A DNA stretch of 64,000 nucleotides from Adiantum capillus-veneris (GCA_014529385.2 CM043958.1:88989025-89053024); one strand, 5' to 3'; numbered from the stretch's first letter, positions 46,839 to 57,624 are shown. Program-made: numbers and translations. Notes: generated by a model not told the origin, from the letters alone.

Positions 46839-47415
46839 ATGACTGAGAGCAATGACATTTTCAAGATGTTGTCTGCTGATGATAAACTGGATGGAGACAA
46901 CTATCCATTGTGGGTTTACATCATGTAGCTTGTACTTAGTTCCAATAACGTATGAAACATTGTTAAAAGGTTTTTATGTATACCCAACTTTTGTGGATTC
47001 AGATCCTATAGAGGATGTTGCTCGTTTTAATGGATTTGCTTCTACTGCTCATGTTGTTTTACCTAAGCTAAACATGCTCATTGGGATAGTAAAGACATGT
47101 AGGCACATATGTTCATTGTGATTTTTATCAAGTGCACCATTATTGCTCACATTTGTTCAACAAAATAGGCTTGGAAAAATTTAGTTGGATTGTAATGCAG
47201 GCCATATTGAGGCAAAAATAGCATATATGTGCAAACAACTAGAATCAAAGATCATGCACGAGGAAGATGAAATGGACATTGTTCTTGCTATGTGAAAAAT
47301 ATTAATGAGCAACTTATTGCTACATGTGAAGTCATTCCTAACCATTCACTTGTGTAGACTGTCATGAATGCATTACCAGATTCTTATTAAACTTTTTCTT
47401 CAACTTTGAGGCTTG
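46839..47415 (+). pseudogene. Fragment F: copia gag N-terminus, decayed
   Basis: ATG at 46839 (MTESNDIFKML), then DKLDGDNYPLWVYIM and many stops. The NIVKG segment follows a TGA at the Trp codon that is TAG in A and E. Later stretches (SKIMHEEDEMD, INEQLIAT-EV) align with gag of A. Homology ends near 47415 in the middle of gag, where a GC-rich spacer begins. Confidence 0.8.
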
Positions 47416-48600
47416 TTGTATACCCGGGGGATTCACTATGGATTTCCGTATGGTATCACGTGAGTGTACAAGAGGGGGGTTTTTAGAGTCCAGACATAAG
47501 CGTATGCAATAGGGGTAGCCCCCCATTATTTCATGCTCGTATCGTATGCATAAGAGAGGGGGGGACCTACCCCGCGGGGGGGGGGGGGGGGGGGATATTA
47601 AGTGCTTATGCCATAAGACACATGCCCTAACAAGCCAATTAAAGTATCTTTCACATGAGGGTGTTGTTATTGGTATTTCAAAGAGTTAATTTACTCCACT
47701 AGCAAACTAAGATAGCTATACCAATGAGAAGATATGGTAGCTTCTAGATTTTTTGGGGTCGATGCTACCATAAACTTGACTAATATTCTTCTATGTAGCC
47801 ACTAGGCATCAATATCTTGGACATCCAGACCCTCATTAGCCTCTTCAACATCATCATCATCAATACCACCATCTGCATAGCCTTTGTCTCCACATCTGAA
47901 CCCTCATTTTATTTCTTGTTGTATTCTTGCACATCATCCAAGTCACTATTCTCTTCTTCTTCTTCGTATGCAAACTCAATAGCAACACCAATGACATGAT
48001 CAAGAAATTCTCCTGCACCACGATACCAACTTTATAACCATCATTGTAATCTATAATAAGTTTCCCAATCTTTGCCTGTGCGTGCATTGTTTAGTAGCTT
48101 TTCAAACTCTTTCTTATCATCTAGATCCTTGATATTGTCAGTCTGAAGGACAACTAGAACTTTATCAGCTACCCTATGTAAATTATCTTGGGGTTGATCG
48201 CCATATTGTTGTTGTATGAGGTTCAGAAGGGCTTCCATTCCTTGAGTGGGGGGGCCTTAGTCATGGGATATGCTTATGTATCACCAAGTTGACTTATGTA
48301 TTAAATACTTTAAAGATTCCCTCTTACGTATCCCCTAACTAAGGTCCTCACACTCATCCCTTGTGTGCTTTATGCTGAGACTAGGAATGGCAGCAACATT
48401 GCATACACATTGCCAAACGGAGCTACAGGCCTTGTTGGCAACCAGCTTGATGCCATTTCGAGTATGCTTTTGGATGGGGGGTTTGCTTGCTTAAATATGG
48501 TGGAGGCATGCCCATCCCATTTCAACCAATGAGAGCTTTGTGTTTGACTTGTTACTTGGTGAGTCAAAGGTCCTTTTTCCAATATCTGAACGTAGCAACC
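47416..48600. other. Spacer with 19-nt G run; no gene recognised
   Basis: A run of 19 G residues at 47576-47594 follows CTACCCCGC. Before it are two related blocks with CGTATGCAATAGGGG (47502) and CGTATGCATAAGAGAGGGG (47543). Frames here, including a 136-codon minus-strand frame at 48370-48780, resemble no known protein. Confidence 0.4.
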
Positions 48601-48602
48601 AC

Positions 48603-48690
48603 CACGTGACATTAGATTTAAATTAAAAAAAAAAACATCACTGCCAAACTTCGCCTCGCCGTGAAAAGCTACCAGGTGAATAAAATAAAA
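48603..48690 (+). promoter_or_regulatory. G-box/ABRE and TATA-like element upstream of the dehydrin-like ORF
   Basis: CCACGTGAC (CACGTG at 48603-48608) is a G-box/ABA-responsive element, 207 bp before the ATG at 48815. TAAAATAAAA at 48681-48690 is a weak TATA-like box about 125 bp before the ATG. ABREs are the usual control site of dehydrin genes, which fits the downstream ORF. Function is inferred from motif and position. Confidence 0.45.
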
Positions 48691-48814
48691 AGCGCACTCT
48701 ACGTTGCATTGCAGTCGCAGATCATCAAGTTGAAGGGTACGTCGCATGCTTGCCAACGTGATGAGGACTCCCAACGACAAGTCTACAGATTAGTAGCTCT
48801 TAGGGGGAGAAAGC

Positions 48815-49006
48815 ATGGCCAACATGATGGAGAAGATCGGCGACAAACTGCATATGGGCGGCCACAAGAAGGAGGAGCCCCACACTGTAGGAGCCGCCCA
48901 TGCGCCTCATTATGCAGCCCCCCCTGGCTATGGCGCTGCATGGCAGAGGTCTCGTTCTAGTGCTACTGAAACAGTAGATATCAGATTTCAATCAATGATC
49001 AGTTGA
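48815..49006 (+). CDS. Dehydrin-like N-terminal fragment (HIRD11/KS type)
   Basis: ATG at 48815. The first 21 residues, MANMMEKIGDKLHMGGHKKEE, match the conserved N-terminus of KS-type (HIRD11-like) dehydrins, which begin M(A)xxxxKIGDxLHxGGxxKEE. A His/Ala/Pro-rich stretch follows (HAPHYAAPPGYGAAW). The expected His-rich domain, K-segment and Ser tract are absent. From about 48948 (CAGAG|GTCTCG, a possible splice donor) the reading SRSSATETVDIRF looks like intron. Dehydrins are small disordered proteins protecting membranes and enzymes during drying and cold. So this may be exon 1 of a real gene whose rest is lost or far away. The match is short; homology is likely, not certain. Confidence 0.5.
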   Translation: MANMMEKIGDKLHMGGHKKEEPHTVGAAHAPHYAAPPGYGAAWQRSRSSATETVDIRFQSMIS

Positions 49007-49845
49007 CCTAATCTAGAGTCGAATCACCAACACTCATTGCCTTCCCAAGTCGTTCAGCACATGCATATGTCCTAGTGTATTCTATAGATGTTATATAGCA
49101 AGGCCCACCAAGCAAGACTAGTTATGAAATGGTGATGCATGTTTTGGATAGGTGCCCACTTAAAAAGGGATGTGTGTAAACACCCTAAATTTAGAGTCCC
49201 CTGTCTAGTTCTAAAATCTGAGATTTCCAAATTCCACTCAGTTCACGATCTGGTTTTGAACTCAGAGCGGGAAGAGAGTAGGCCTACTGTGGGGGCGAGC
49301 GTGGTTGTCACTCTCGCGAGCTTCAGTGTGCAATCTACCATGGAAGAAGTTCGGAGAGCTACAGGTAGGGCCATACTGCAGGGGTCGCCATCTGCAGGGC
49401 AAGAGAAACCGCTATAGCAGCACGTATAGGCCAAGGTGCCATTCAAGAGGGGGCGCCACCCGCAGAACGAGCGAGGGCCGAGGGGAGACGCTCTCTGGAC
49501 AAAGCTGAGAGGTAGCTGTGTCCCAAAGCTTGAGGGCTAGCCAGAAGCAGAGCAAGAAGGCCGAAGCTGAGAAGAGAACAGAGTGAGCGTCAAATGCTCA
49601 GACCAGAAGAGGGGAGAGTACTGCAACGTGGCAAGCTTCAAGGGGTTTGTGAAGACTCGTAATCAGTGAACTCCATAAGCAGAAGGGGGTGCGCTACAAG
49701 TGCAATCTACCATAGTCGACAACTTGCAAGTAGCGATGCACTCTGTAGACCACATGGCTCAAGTAATCTCTCTCTCTCTCTCCCTCTCTCTCACTCAGCG
49801 GCATGGACATGGGTTTCTTGATTCTCTTGATTGTAGGGTTTATTG
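49007..49845. other. No gene recognised
   Basis: GC-richer sequence with purine-rich 49260-49640 and a short (TC)n at about 49768-49792. Reading frames resemble no known protein. Confidence 0.35.
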
Positions 49846-50056
49846 CATGATTGCTGAGAGCTTTTTCTATCTTACATAGGGTATTGTTGCTCAAACTACT
49901 TGCAATGTTTGCGGTTTTTGTGGTCACAAGCTTGCAACTGGTATTTCACAAGTCAAACTCTGTCACAAGTAAGCTTACCTTTCATTGTAGGGGTTTTTGA
50001 TGTTCCATGCTTGTTTCATATTATGTACATCTTGTGGCATAAGTTTTTTGCTCTAT

Positions 50057-50337
50057 CTAGATTTTCAGGAAACCCTTTGTGAGAGCAACAGTGCAGATTG
50101 TGTCCCTTCACCAAGGTCCCCGCCAGGACCCAACGGTAGTCCCCCTTCCCCCCATAAAATAAAAGCAGCATTGGAGCAATTGTATGAGGGGCTGTAGCTG
50201 GAATTTTGGTGGTGGCCATTGCTATTTGTATTGCTATCTACTACTGTTGTTTCAAGAAGAAACCCCCTGTAGAGAAGGATCCCGAAGTCGATGTTCCTCG
50301 AGAAGGAGTGGAAATAAATCAAATATATGAAAACTCA
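50057..50337 (+). pseudogene. LRR receptor-like kinase fragment: end of ectodomain and TM
   Basis: Acceptor-like CTATCTAG precedes an exon reading FSGNPLCESNSADCVPS, the usual end of the LRR ectodomain in plant LRR-RLKs. A Pro/Ser-rich linker follows. After a one-base frameshift near 50155 comes a hydrophobic transmembrane segment (GAVAGILVVAIAICIAIYY) with a TGA just before it (50186 region), then a basic stop-transfer CCFKKK and the juxtamembrane VPREGVEINQIYENSG. The exon ends at AACTCAG|GTACAT. Role in an intact gene: plasma-membrane Ser/Thr kinase receptor. Frameshift and stop make it a pseudogene. Confidence 0.75.
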
Positions 50338-51165
50338 GGTACATAATTTAGTTCTCATTGAGACTCTCTCCACTGCATGTTTCTTTGTGTTGTTTCTTAA
50401 AAGGGCAGATGCAATGCACAACTCATTAAAGGCACTCTCTGAATAACAAAGGGATGCTGCCAGTAAATCTTAAAGCATGTTTCTCTGTTTTGTTTCTCAA
50501 AAAGGCAGATGCAATGCACAGCTCACTAAAGGTACTCTCTGAATAACAAAGGGATGCTGCCAATCCTTAAGAGTCATTTGGGTCATGTTTGTCTTTCATG
50601 GCTTAGCAAGAAACAACCAAGAATAGAAGGAAAGCCTTACCAAAACAGATATTCACAGCGTCTGTCTTCCCGAGCTTTCACCGCCGTCTATCGTAGTTTT
50701 CTATTATGACATCTCAAAGGTTATCATGTCTTTGAAAGTCCCTGCTTTGTATCAAGCAATCAAAACTACATTTTCAGCATTAAGGTTAAGGTCGCTAGAG
50801 TTTCTACATGTAGATTCGACAACCCTTCCTAGTGTACCTCACGAGGGCGTAAGGACAATTGCCACTTCAAAAAAGAAACACTGGTCTCGTTGATTTTAGT
50901 AGAGATGATTGCAATCAGACGGAAATGCCAACCAAACTCTCTTTACTTATTACTGAGTTTATATTAGTTAAGGATATGTGTGATGAACAATGTGATGGTG
51001 CAAAGCAGAGTTAAAAGTACTCGTGGGTGAAATATCGTTTTTGTTCTGCCATTGGCTTTCTATTGAGCTTCTTGTTTTTCTTTTCAAACCACGAGCTTGC
51101 TGAGGGTGACCACTCACTTGACTTTTTTCTTCTTCTTTTTCTTTTCATGGATGCCAATTCTCAAA

Positions 51166-51300
51166 AAGGCTATGCCGAAGCTTGTTGTTCAAGAGTTCTC
51201 CTTTGAAGAAATCAAAATTGCCACAAATAATTTCCGAACCAAGCTTGGTCAAGGGGGATTCGGTTTAGTGTACAAAGGTTTCCTTCAAGAGTGTTTTTTT
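51166..51300 (+). pseudogene. LRR receptor-like kinase fragment: start of kinase domain
   Basis: After a pyrimidine-rich tract and acceptor-like site (CAAAAAG), the reading is PKLVVQEFSFEEIKIATNNF followed by LGQGGFGLVYKGFL. This is the juxtamembrane-to-kinase start with the glycine-rich ATP loop GxGxFG. The invariant Lys (VAxK) and the rest of the kinase are missing; homology ends in a T-run at about 51300, next to a 20-nt repeat also present at 49846. Same gene as 50057-50337, with a 0.83-kb intron between. Confidence 0.8.
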
Positions 51301-51323
51301 CATGATTGCTGAGAGCTTTTCTT

Positions 51324-52080
51324 GAGTGTTCGATAGGATGGGACAACCAGATGCAATGACTATGATAGCATTAATTTTTGGTTATAGCCAGCATGGGTGC
51401 ACGACGGAATTTTTTGAGATCTTCCAAGGAATGCTAGCCAAAGGTCTGGAGTCAGATGACTTTGTTTTGTCTAGCTTGTTGAAAGACTGTTCAGTGTATG
51501 CTTGTCCATTGTCTTGTAGTGGAGATGGGCTTTGATGAGGATGCCATCGTTGGAAGCGCTCTTGTTGACATGTATGTGAAATGCGGCGATATTTTAGATG
51601 CTTGCAACGTGTTTAGCACTATGCCAGGAACAAAGCTGCCGTTATGGAACTCCTTGACTGCAGGGTTTTCATTGTAGGGGGGGCAAGGTTTAGTGTCGAG
51701 TTATGTCGAGGATTTGCAGAGACAAGGTTTGAAGCCGGAAAAGCTGGGGTTTGCTTGCTTGCTTTCTGCTTGCAGTAGATTGGGTTAGGTGGGCAATGGC
51801 TGCATCCTTTTTCAACGGATGCACAAGAGGCATGGTGTTACCCCAACAATAGAGCACTTCACTTGCATAGCAGACCTACTGAGCCGAGCAGGGCTAGTAA
51901 CACGAGCAGAAAGGTTTGCTTCAAAGCATGCCGGCTCCCTCAGACACTGTTGGGTGGTCTACTGTGTTGAGCCATTTTAGGACATTTGGCGATGCAAGGG
52001 ACGCTTTGCACTCTTCTTCTGGCTTACATTCCAATTTAATGCACCACACATGTTTCAGTGATTCAACAAAGTCTTTAACC
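51324..52080 (+). pseudogene. Pentatricopeptide repeat (PPR) protein fragment
   Basis: Repeats of plant PPR type are read in order: VFDRMGQPDAMTMIALIFGYSQHG, FFEIFQGMLAKGLESDDFVLSSLLKDCS, VVEMGFDEDAIVGSALVDMYVKCGDILDACNVF, LPLWNSLTAGFS, DLQRQGLKPEKLGFACLLSACSRLG, and HGVTPTIEHFTCIADLLSRAG. At least three frameshifts or stops (near 51520, 51677 and 51788) break the frame. PPR proteins bind organelle RNA and are numerous in plants; the wording (YSQHG, PTIEHFTCIADLL) resembles PLS-class editing factors. Only about four repeats remain. It starts immediately after the receptor-kinase fragment. Confidence 0.85.
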
Positions 52081-52401
52081 TTCAAGTTTCCATAAGCGAT
52101 GGCGAATGTGATACACGCACCACTTTCGAGAGGGCAGGCTCCGGTGAGCACCAGCCCACGTTTCATTCGAGTTGCTTTGCTTGGCGAGTGATTATGCACA
52201 TGTTCCTTCTCATTAGCCGGTGCTAGCTAAGATGGAATCATTGGACACTGGGTAGCGGGGCAGCAGATGAACAATATTCGTATAGCAACCAACAAGGCAG
52301 TGGGGTGAAGAGTCGCTCTACAATGCAAGGATTGCAATCGAATGACTTCAGTTGGCTGATTGCTTGGACTGAGTTTATGAGGTGGATACGTCCTCGTCAC
52401 A

Positions 52402-52609
52402 GAAGTTGTGAATGCACAAACAGGTGCAAAAGGCAGCCAAATCGGTGCCAAGTTCTGGGAGGTGGTATGCACAGAGCACGACATTGATCCCACAGGGTCA
52501 TACAATGGCGACGCTGACGTGCAACTGGGGAGAGTGAATGTGTACTACAACGAGGCAAGCTGTGGGCGCTATGTGCCTCACACCGTGCTCATGGATCTGG
52601 ACCTCGGTT
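52402..52609 (+). pseudogene. Beta-tubulin exon 1 fragment
   Basis: The frame contains [21 protein letters not shown] and [20 protein letters not shown], then VLMDLDLG, matching beta-tubulin residues from about 8 to 72 (family: [47 protein letters not shown]). The expected N-terminal MREI is replaced by unrelated codons. The match ends at 52609, followed at once by a TGA in the inserted sequence. Changes such as DLEPG to DLDLG and CG(N)QIG to KGSQIG suggest relaxed constraint. Beta-tubulin is the GTP-binding microtubule subunit. Confidence 0.85.
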
Positions 52610-53917
52610 GAACCGCCATAGCAACCAACCCCCAGCATTTTCAAGATCGCCATCAAGGCTGCAGGAAAACAGCGTTTTCAGCCCTCTATCGCATCAGACA
52701 ATCAGCATTTTCAGTCCTCAAGTGCAGCAGCAAAAACACAGCCACATCCCTGCAGATACTCAGCATTTTCAGCCTTGAATCGCAGCAGCACCATCAGCGT
52801 TTTTCAGCCCTAAAAATGCAGCCAGACCTGCGTTTTAACTTTTCAGTCGCCCCAAAACAGCCCCAAGTTTGGCAGATTTTCAGCAAATAGAAGACCACAG
52901 ATTTCAGCCCTAAGGTCGGTATCATCATCCCCGTCGTGTCACCGACATAGTCCTAGACTAGCACTTTCTGGCAGAAGAGGCAGCAGGAGCTTTCCGCTCA
53001 ACAGGCACCTTCTCAGCAAGAACCCGCAGAATCCCCAGCACCCTTGGCGTTTTTGGTCCCATCCTCGCCACACATCAGCCCCAGCGTTTTTCAATTTGCA
53101 TCATCGCCATCATCACCAGATTGCATAGCGTTTTTGCATACCATCAACAGTACCAGATCCCCTAGCGTTTCCATTGCTGCCATCACCGGAAGTTCTTAGA
53201 CAGCCTAGCGTTTTTGCTAGCGATAGCAAATCTGCCAGCGTTTTTGTTTTCAGTCCATTCTGCAGTAGAGGAACAGCGTTTTCAGCCTTCTTGGACAGTA
53301 GCAGATCCAGCCCTAGTTGGTTGCAGAAGATCCCCATTTTCAGCCCATAAAAACATAGCCAAAACAATCATTTTCAGCCACCGAAACAGTCCCGAAATTC
53401 AGCAGATAGAAGACCACAGATTTCAGCCCTAAAGTCGTCATCGTCATCACCGTCGTCGTCATCGGCATAGTCTCAAGTTGCATCAGTCCATTGCATACAC
53501 ATTGTACCACTTTGTGCAATCAAAAGTAGACCACTCTCGCGGACGAGAGTGGGGCCTTCGGAGGAGGGTTTTATGTCTCTGGTGTCGTATCTCTCTATCT
53601 CTCAGTCTCATTCACTTGCACGCACAATGTCCATTCACTTTGTTTGTGATCATAGCACTTTCCATTAAGAACGGAAGGTTCTCCCTTCCATAAGAACTAA
53701 AAGGAACCTTGAGCACAGTTCGGAGCACTCATCTTGACTAAAACGTAAACAATCATTCCGCTGCACCTAACACACAGTGTCCATTCACTTTGTTGTGATC
53801 ATAGCACTTTCCATTAAGAACGGAAGGCTCTCCCTTCCATAAGAACCAAAAGGAACCTTGAGCACAGTTCGGAGCACTCATCTTGAGCAAAGCGCAAACA
53901 TTCATTCCGCTGCACCT
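52610..53917. repeat. 1.3-kb insert splitting beta-tubulin exon 1
   Basis: It replaces about 30 tubulin codons. It is rich in dispersed AGCGTTTTCAGCC-like units (52669-53380). It contains a pair of about 70-bp direct repeats (about 52883-52952 and 53400-53472, core ATAGAAGACCACAGATTTCA) and a tandem duplication of about 149 bp (about 53623-53770 and 53771-53920, core CCATTAAGAACGGAAGG). No coding signal. Confidence 0.7.
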
Positions 53918-54017
53918 AACAACTGGGCCAAGGGTCACTACACCAAAGGCGCGGAGCTCATTGATTCTATCTTTGACGTTGTCCGCAAAGAGGCTGAAAA
54001 TTGCAACTGCCTTCAAG
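53918..54017 (+). pseudogene. Beta-tubulin exon 1 end with splice donor
   Basis: Reads [20 protein letters not shown] then [13 protein letters not shown], matching beta-tubulin residues about 100-131 (family: [34 protein letters not shown]). It ends CTTCAAG|GTGAGT, a good donor at the position I expect for the first intron of plant beta-tubulin genes. Downstream exon 2 (GFQVCHSLGGGTGSGMG) was not found to 56,000. Only a few residues differ, so the source gene copy is recent. Confidence 0.9.
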
Positions 54018-56200
54018 GTGAGTGCCTTTAAGATCTCATTCTATCGTTCTTTATTCTATTTTATTCCGTGAAATGCTGTTTTGTCATGCGCTCTTTGCCA
54101 TTTCTCTGGCCATTTCTCCGATGTTATAGTTCCATTTACGTATGGTATAATGATTCTGTTGTTTGTTTTGTTTATATTTGACAATGTAGCTAGCTTGTGC
54201 AATCGTCTTGTTTGAAAACAATGTTCAGATCTGTTCTCGGTGAAGGTTTGAAAACAATGTTCAGATATGTCCTCAGTGAAGGTTGTCAGATTTCTTTAAG
54301 TGAAATTTTCATCGCTACTCTTCTAACTTCTCTAGCTTCCTAGTATCCCCCCTCACTCGGTAGACATTGGCTTTAGATCTACGCTCACCACTCCCAGCTA
54401 GTGCTGGATTCAAAATTTGTTTCTTGTTAGCAAGGCTTTGCCACAAACTCTTTCTTCAATTAATGTTGATCTGTAAACTGTATACCGTTTCTATGCTTGA
54501 GATGTTTGTCTATACACTATGATGCAAGCTTCTTTAGTGGCGGAAGCTTCAATGTCTTAGCATTGTGTCATTAATCCTACCGAACTGGTTGATGGTGTTT
54601 TGTATACCTGGAACGACGGTTTTTTCTTTCTACTATAGCTACATCTCATAAAAAAGCTAGCTTTTCTCTACTACTCAGTAAAATCTATGACTCCTTGCTT
54701 TGAGGCCTTTGTTTTGTAGTTTGAGCTCTGCCTCCCACAGCAAGTTCGCGTTCTCAACGGCTTCCTTGGGCCTCATCTCATTAAGCTTCCTCTTTTCAGA
54801 CTTCTTTGGCAAGGATGATGACGATGCGAGGAGGAGTTTGTGTTGACGCTCACGATGGGAGGCCAGCACCTTGCAAGTAAAGCGATTGCCAGACGCAAGG
54901 TGAGTTCTCAGTTCACTTTAGTCGTGGCTCATTTTTGCATGCTCAATGCCCTTAGGCTTTAGCTACGGCGCTCGAGTCCTGACCTGCTCATCAGTGACGC
55001 TTAGTCTTGATGTCCCGACCTATTGGAGCTGGCGTTTGAGTCCCGACTTCTTCCACTGCAGCCGCCAACGTTGTTGACTCGAGATTTTTGTTGCCTGTTC
55101 GATGCACTAAATCGACTTTTAGATCATAGTTTGAAGCATCTATCGGTAGTTACACTAAATCTTGTCACGTTTTGTCAAATTTTTTCAAGGCAAGCTCGAA
55201 ATCTAGCTTAGATTTTGCAAGTTAGTGATACTCATAATTTTGGGTGGTAGTGTTGTATTAACTCAATAAAGAATGTACTTAATCTATCCATATGGCTTGA
55301 CACGTCTAGCATACCTTGGGTCTATGTGTCACGTATACACAATGTCTTTATTTTGTATATAATTACAAATATAGTCTCAATTTTTCACATGGTCATATGG
55401 CTTGACCGGGTGTGCCATCTTGAGCTATCAATTTTTACCTTCAGTTCTTCTAGCTATCCATATGGCTTGAGCAGGTCTCTTGAGTTATCCATTCTTACCA
55501 AATGTGTAGTTGTGTCTCTTTTTACGATAAAAAGCGTTAAAGATTTTAAGATCGTTAGTTTCTTTTACATGTAGTTACAAATTCTATAGTCTCAATTTCC
55601 CACATGGTCATATGGCTTGATCGGGTGTGTTATCTTGAGCTATAGTTTCTTGCCAAGACACGTTTAGCATACCTTGGGTCTCTGTGTCATACCACCACTT
55701 TGAAGTTAGATTACTTTGACTCTATTGAAAATGTGTTTGATTTTAATGTGTAAAATTATCCTTAAATCCCAAGTGGGAGCCCAAGATGAGGTGGACAATT
55801 TTTTTAGAAAAAGAAATTATGTGATGAAAATCCCATGTGGGAGCCCAAAAAAAGAGTATATTGATTTTTTTAAAAGAAAGAGGTCTCCGTACAAAGGAGA
55901 TTATGGCGAAATTTTTAAGATTTATATTTTATGTACAAACTCAAAATTAAATACATATGGTGCTTTTTTAAAAGTTGTATTTTGCTTAAGCAAAGACGTA
56001 CATTCATATCACAGATAATTGTTTTTGTTCAAAAAGATTAATCTTTTAATGGGTTGTTTTTTATTTGATGAGTGAAGTTTTTCATGGTTGTTTAAGAGTA
56101 TGCATTATTTGTTATTTAGAGAACAATCCATTCATATGTATGCCTTAAATCCCACGTGGGAAGCCTACTAAGTAGGTGGCTAATATCATATGTTTTGAGA
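54018..56200. other. Intron-like and repeat sequence; no gene recognised
   Basis: The start is likely tubulin intron. 55260-55700 holds diverged repeats of a CATATGGCTTGA.CGGGTGTG..ATCTTGAGCTAT block. CCCA(A/T/C)GTGGGAGCC occurs three times (about 55768, 55832 and 56151), each after AAATC or AAAATC. A minus-strand frame at 54675-54869 (SSSLPKKSEKRKLNEMRPKE...) has protein-like composition but I do not recognise it. Confidence 0.4.
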
Positions 56201-57555
56201 TTGAATTTGTACCAGTTTACAAGGCAAATGCTATTTGTTTTTTGACAAATTGTTTTTTGACAAATGCAACCATTGCACAATCTTCAAATTTTGTTATTCA
56301 TGCAAAATGGGATTTTACTGCGCAGTGTCAATATGACTCTTTTGTCCATGATGCATGCATGGTTGAGGCTATAAATTCACACATGTGGTATTTTCATAGT
56401 GGTGCTATGAAGCACCATTATAATGTGCTTTGACGCACATTATATCTCATTGTGTTGTGTTTACTTCTTCTGATGCTATTCCCAATGGGAATACTATCAC
56501 TTATGTCGATAATGCCTCTTATCCAATTCAAGGAGTGGAAAAGATTATACTTGCTACAGTTAATGGTAGGTTTTTCACACTTTTTGATATAATTTTTGTG
56601 CATGGGACCAAAAAGAATTCGCTTTCTATTTGTGCATTGGCAAGACTTGGTCTTGTTGTAAAGTTTAGGGATGACATATGCATTGTACATGATCTTACTT
56701 TGAGTGATACTATTATGGCATCATGTACCTTGTCTAGTGGGTTGTAAAACTCAAATCTTATGAAAAGTGTGAAAAAATTTGCAAATTTAGTTACAAATTC
56801 TAAAGATGTTTCATATGCTAAACTATAGCATGCACATTTGAACATCTGAATTTTTCCAGCTTGATGCATTTGAAGAAATTTGATATGGTTGCCTCATTGC
56901 CCCCTTTGGAAGCACCATCTAAGCATGTTTGTGAAGGAAAAAATAAACCGTTCTAAGTTTTCAAAAGATGGTCCAGTGAAGGCTATTTGCGAGCTACAGC
57001 TTGTTCATAGTGATGTTTGTGGGCCGATGCACTCTTTTTTTTACTAACAATTTGTACTTCGTGACTTTCATTGATGATTACTCTTAGCATACATGGGTAT
57101 ATCCACTTAAGGATAAGTCCAAAGTGTTTATGTGCTTCAAACAATTCTTGTTGTTGATTGAAAATATATCTAGTGTTGTACTATGGGTCCCCTTCATTCT
57201 AATCAAGGGGGGGAGTATATGTCTAAAGAATTTGATGCAATTCTTGCTGGTCGTGATAAAACACCAATCTACAATGCCTTATATACCTTAAAAAATTATT
57301 CTATTGAAAGAAAAATTAGGTCATTTATGGAGATGGCATGATCTATGGTCAAAAGCCAAGTTTTGCCAGATGCTTTTGGGCTAGAGTTTGTCATGTGTGC
57401 TACAAGTACATACTTAATAGGTGTCCATCAAAGCTTTGTAGTTTATGACTCCATATGATGCATGGAACGATAAGAACCCATCTACTGGTTACTTGCATAC
57501 TTTTGGTTTCTTGGCTTATAATATAATATCGCAACAACATAGGAAATTTGCTTCA
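56200..57555 (+). pseudogene. Fragment G: copia gag end, protease, integrase, decayed
   Basis: Same lineage as A. It starts in the gag linker (WDFTAQCQYDSFVHDACM, A: WAFSAECTYN...VHDACL), with protease HMWYFHSGAMKH (DSGAT changed to HSGAM), ITYVDNASYPIQGVEK, and ALARLGLVVKFRDD. The pre-integrase remnant is MVASLPPLEAPSKHVCEG, and integrase pieces are ELQLVHSDVCGPM, NLYFVTFIDDYS and GGEYMSKEFDA-like with many stops and indels. Homology ends near 57555, inside the integrase C-terminus. It is more diverged from A than E is. It may be the continuation of fragment F (46410-47415), same strand and order. Confidence 0.82.
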
Positions 57556-57624
57556 CACGTGGCATATTAAATTACAGAGCTATCTCATGAAGAAAGGGTT
57601 GTGGAGAATAGTCAAGCCAATACT

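Larger units (their letters stand above)
49846..51320 (+). repeat. 20-nt direct repeats bounding the receptor-kinase fragment
   Basis: CATGATTGCTGAGAGCTTTT occurs at 49846-49865 and again at 51301-51320. The receptor-kinase exons lie between the copies, and the PPR fragment starts right after the second. Confidence 0.9.

Noticed and set aside
48370-48780. 136-codon minus-strand frame upstream of the dehydrin-like ORF
   Set aside because: No known motif, runs through the G-box and AT tract; likely chance.
56147-56184. Helitron-like 3' end (hairpin CCTAC-TAA-GTAGG then CTAA before T)
   Set aside because: Stem-to-end distance is too short, no matching 5' TC end was found near 47,400, and the box resembles two others nearby; too weak to call.
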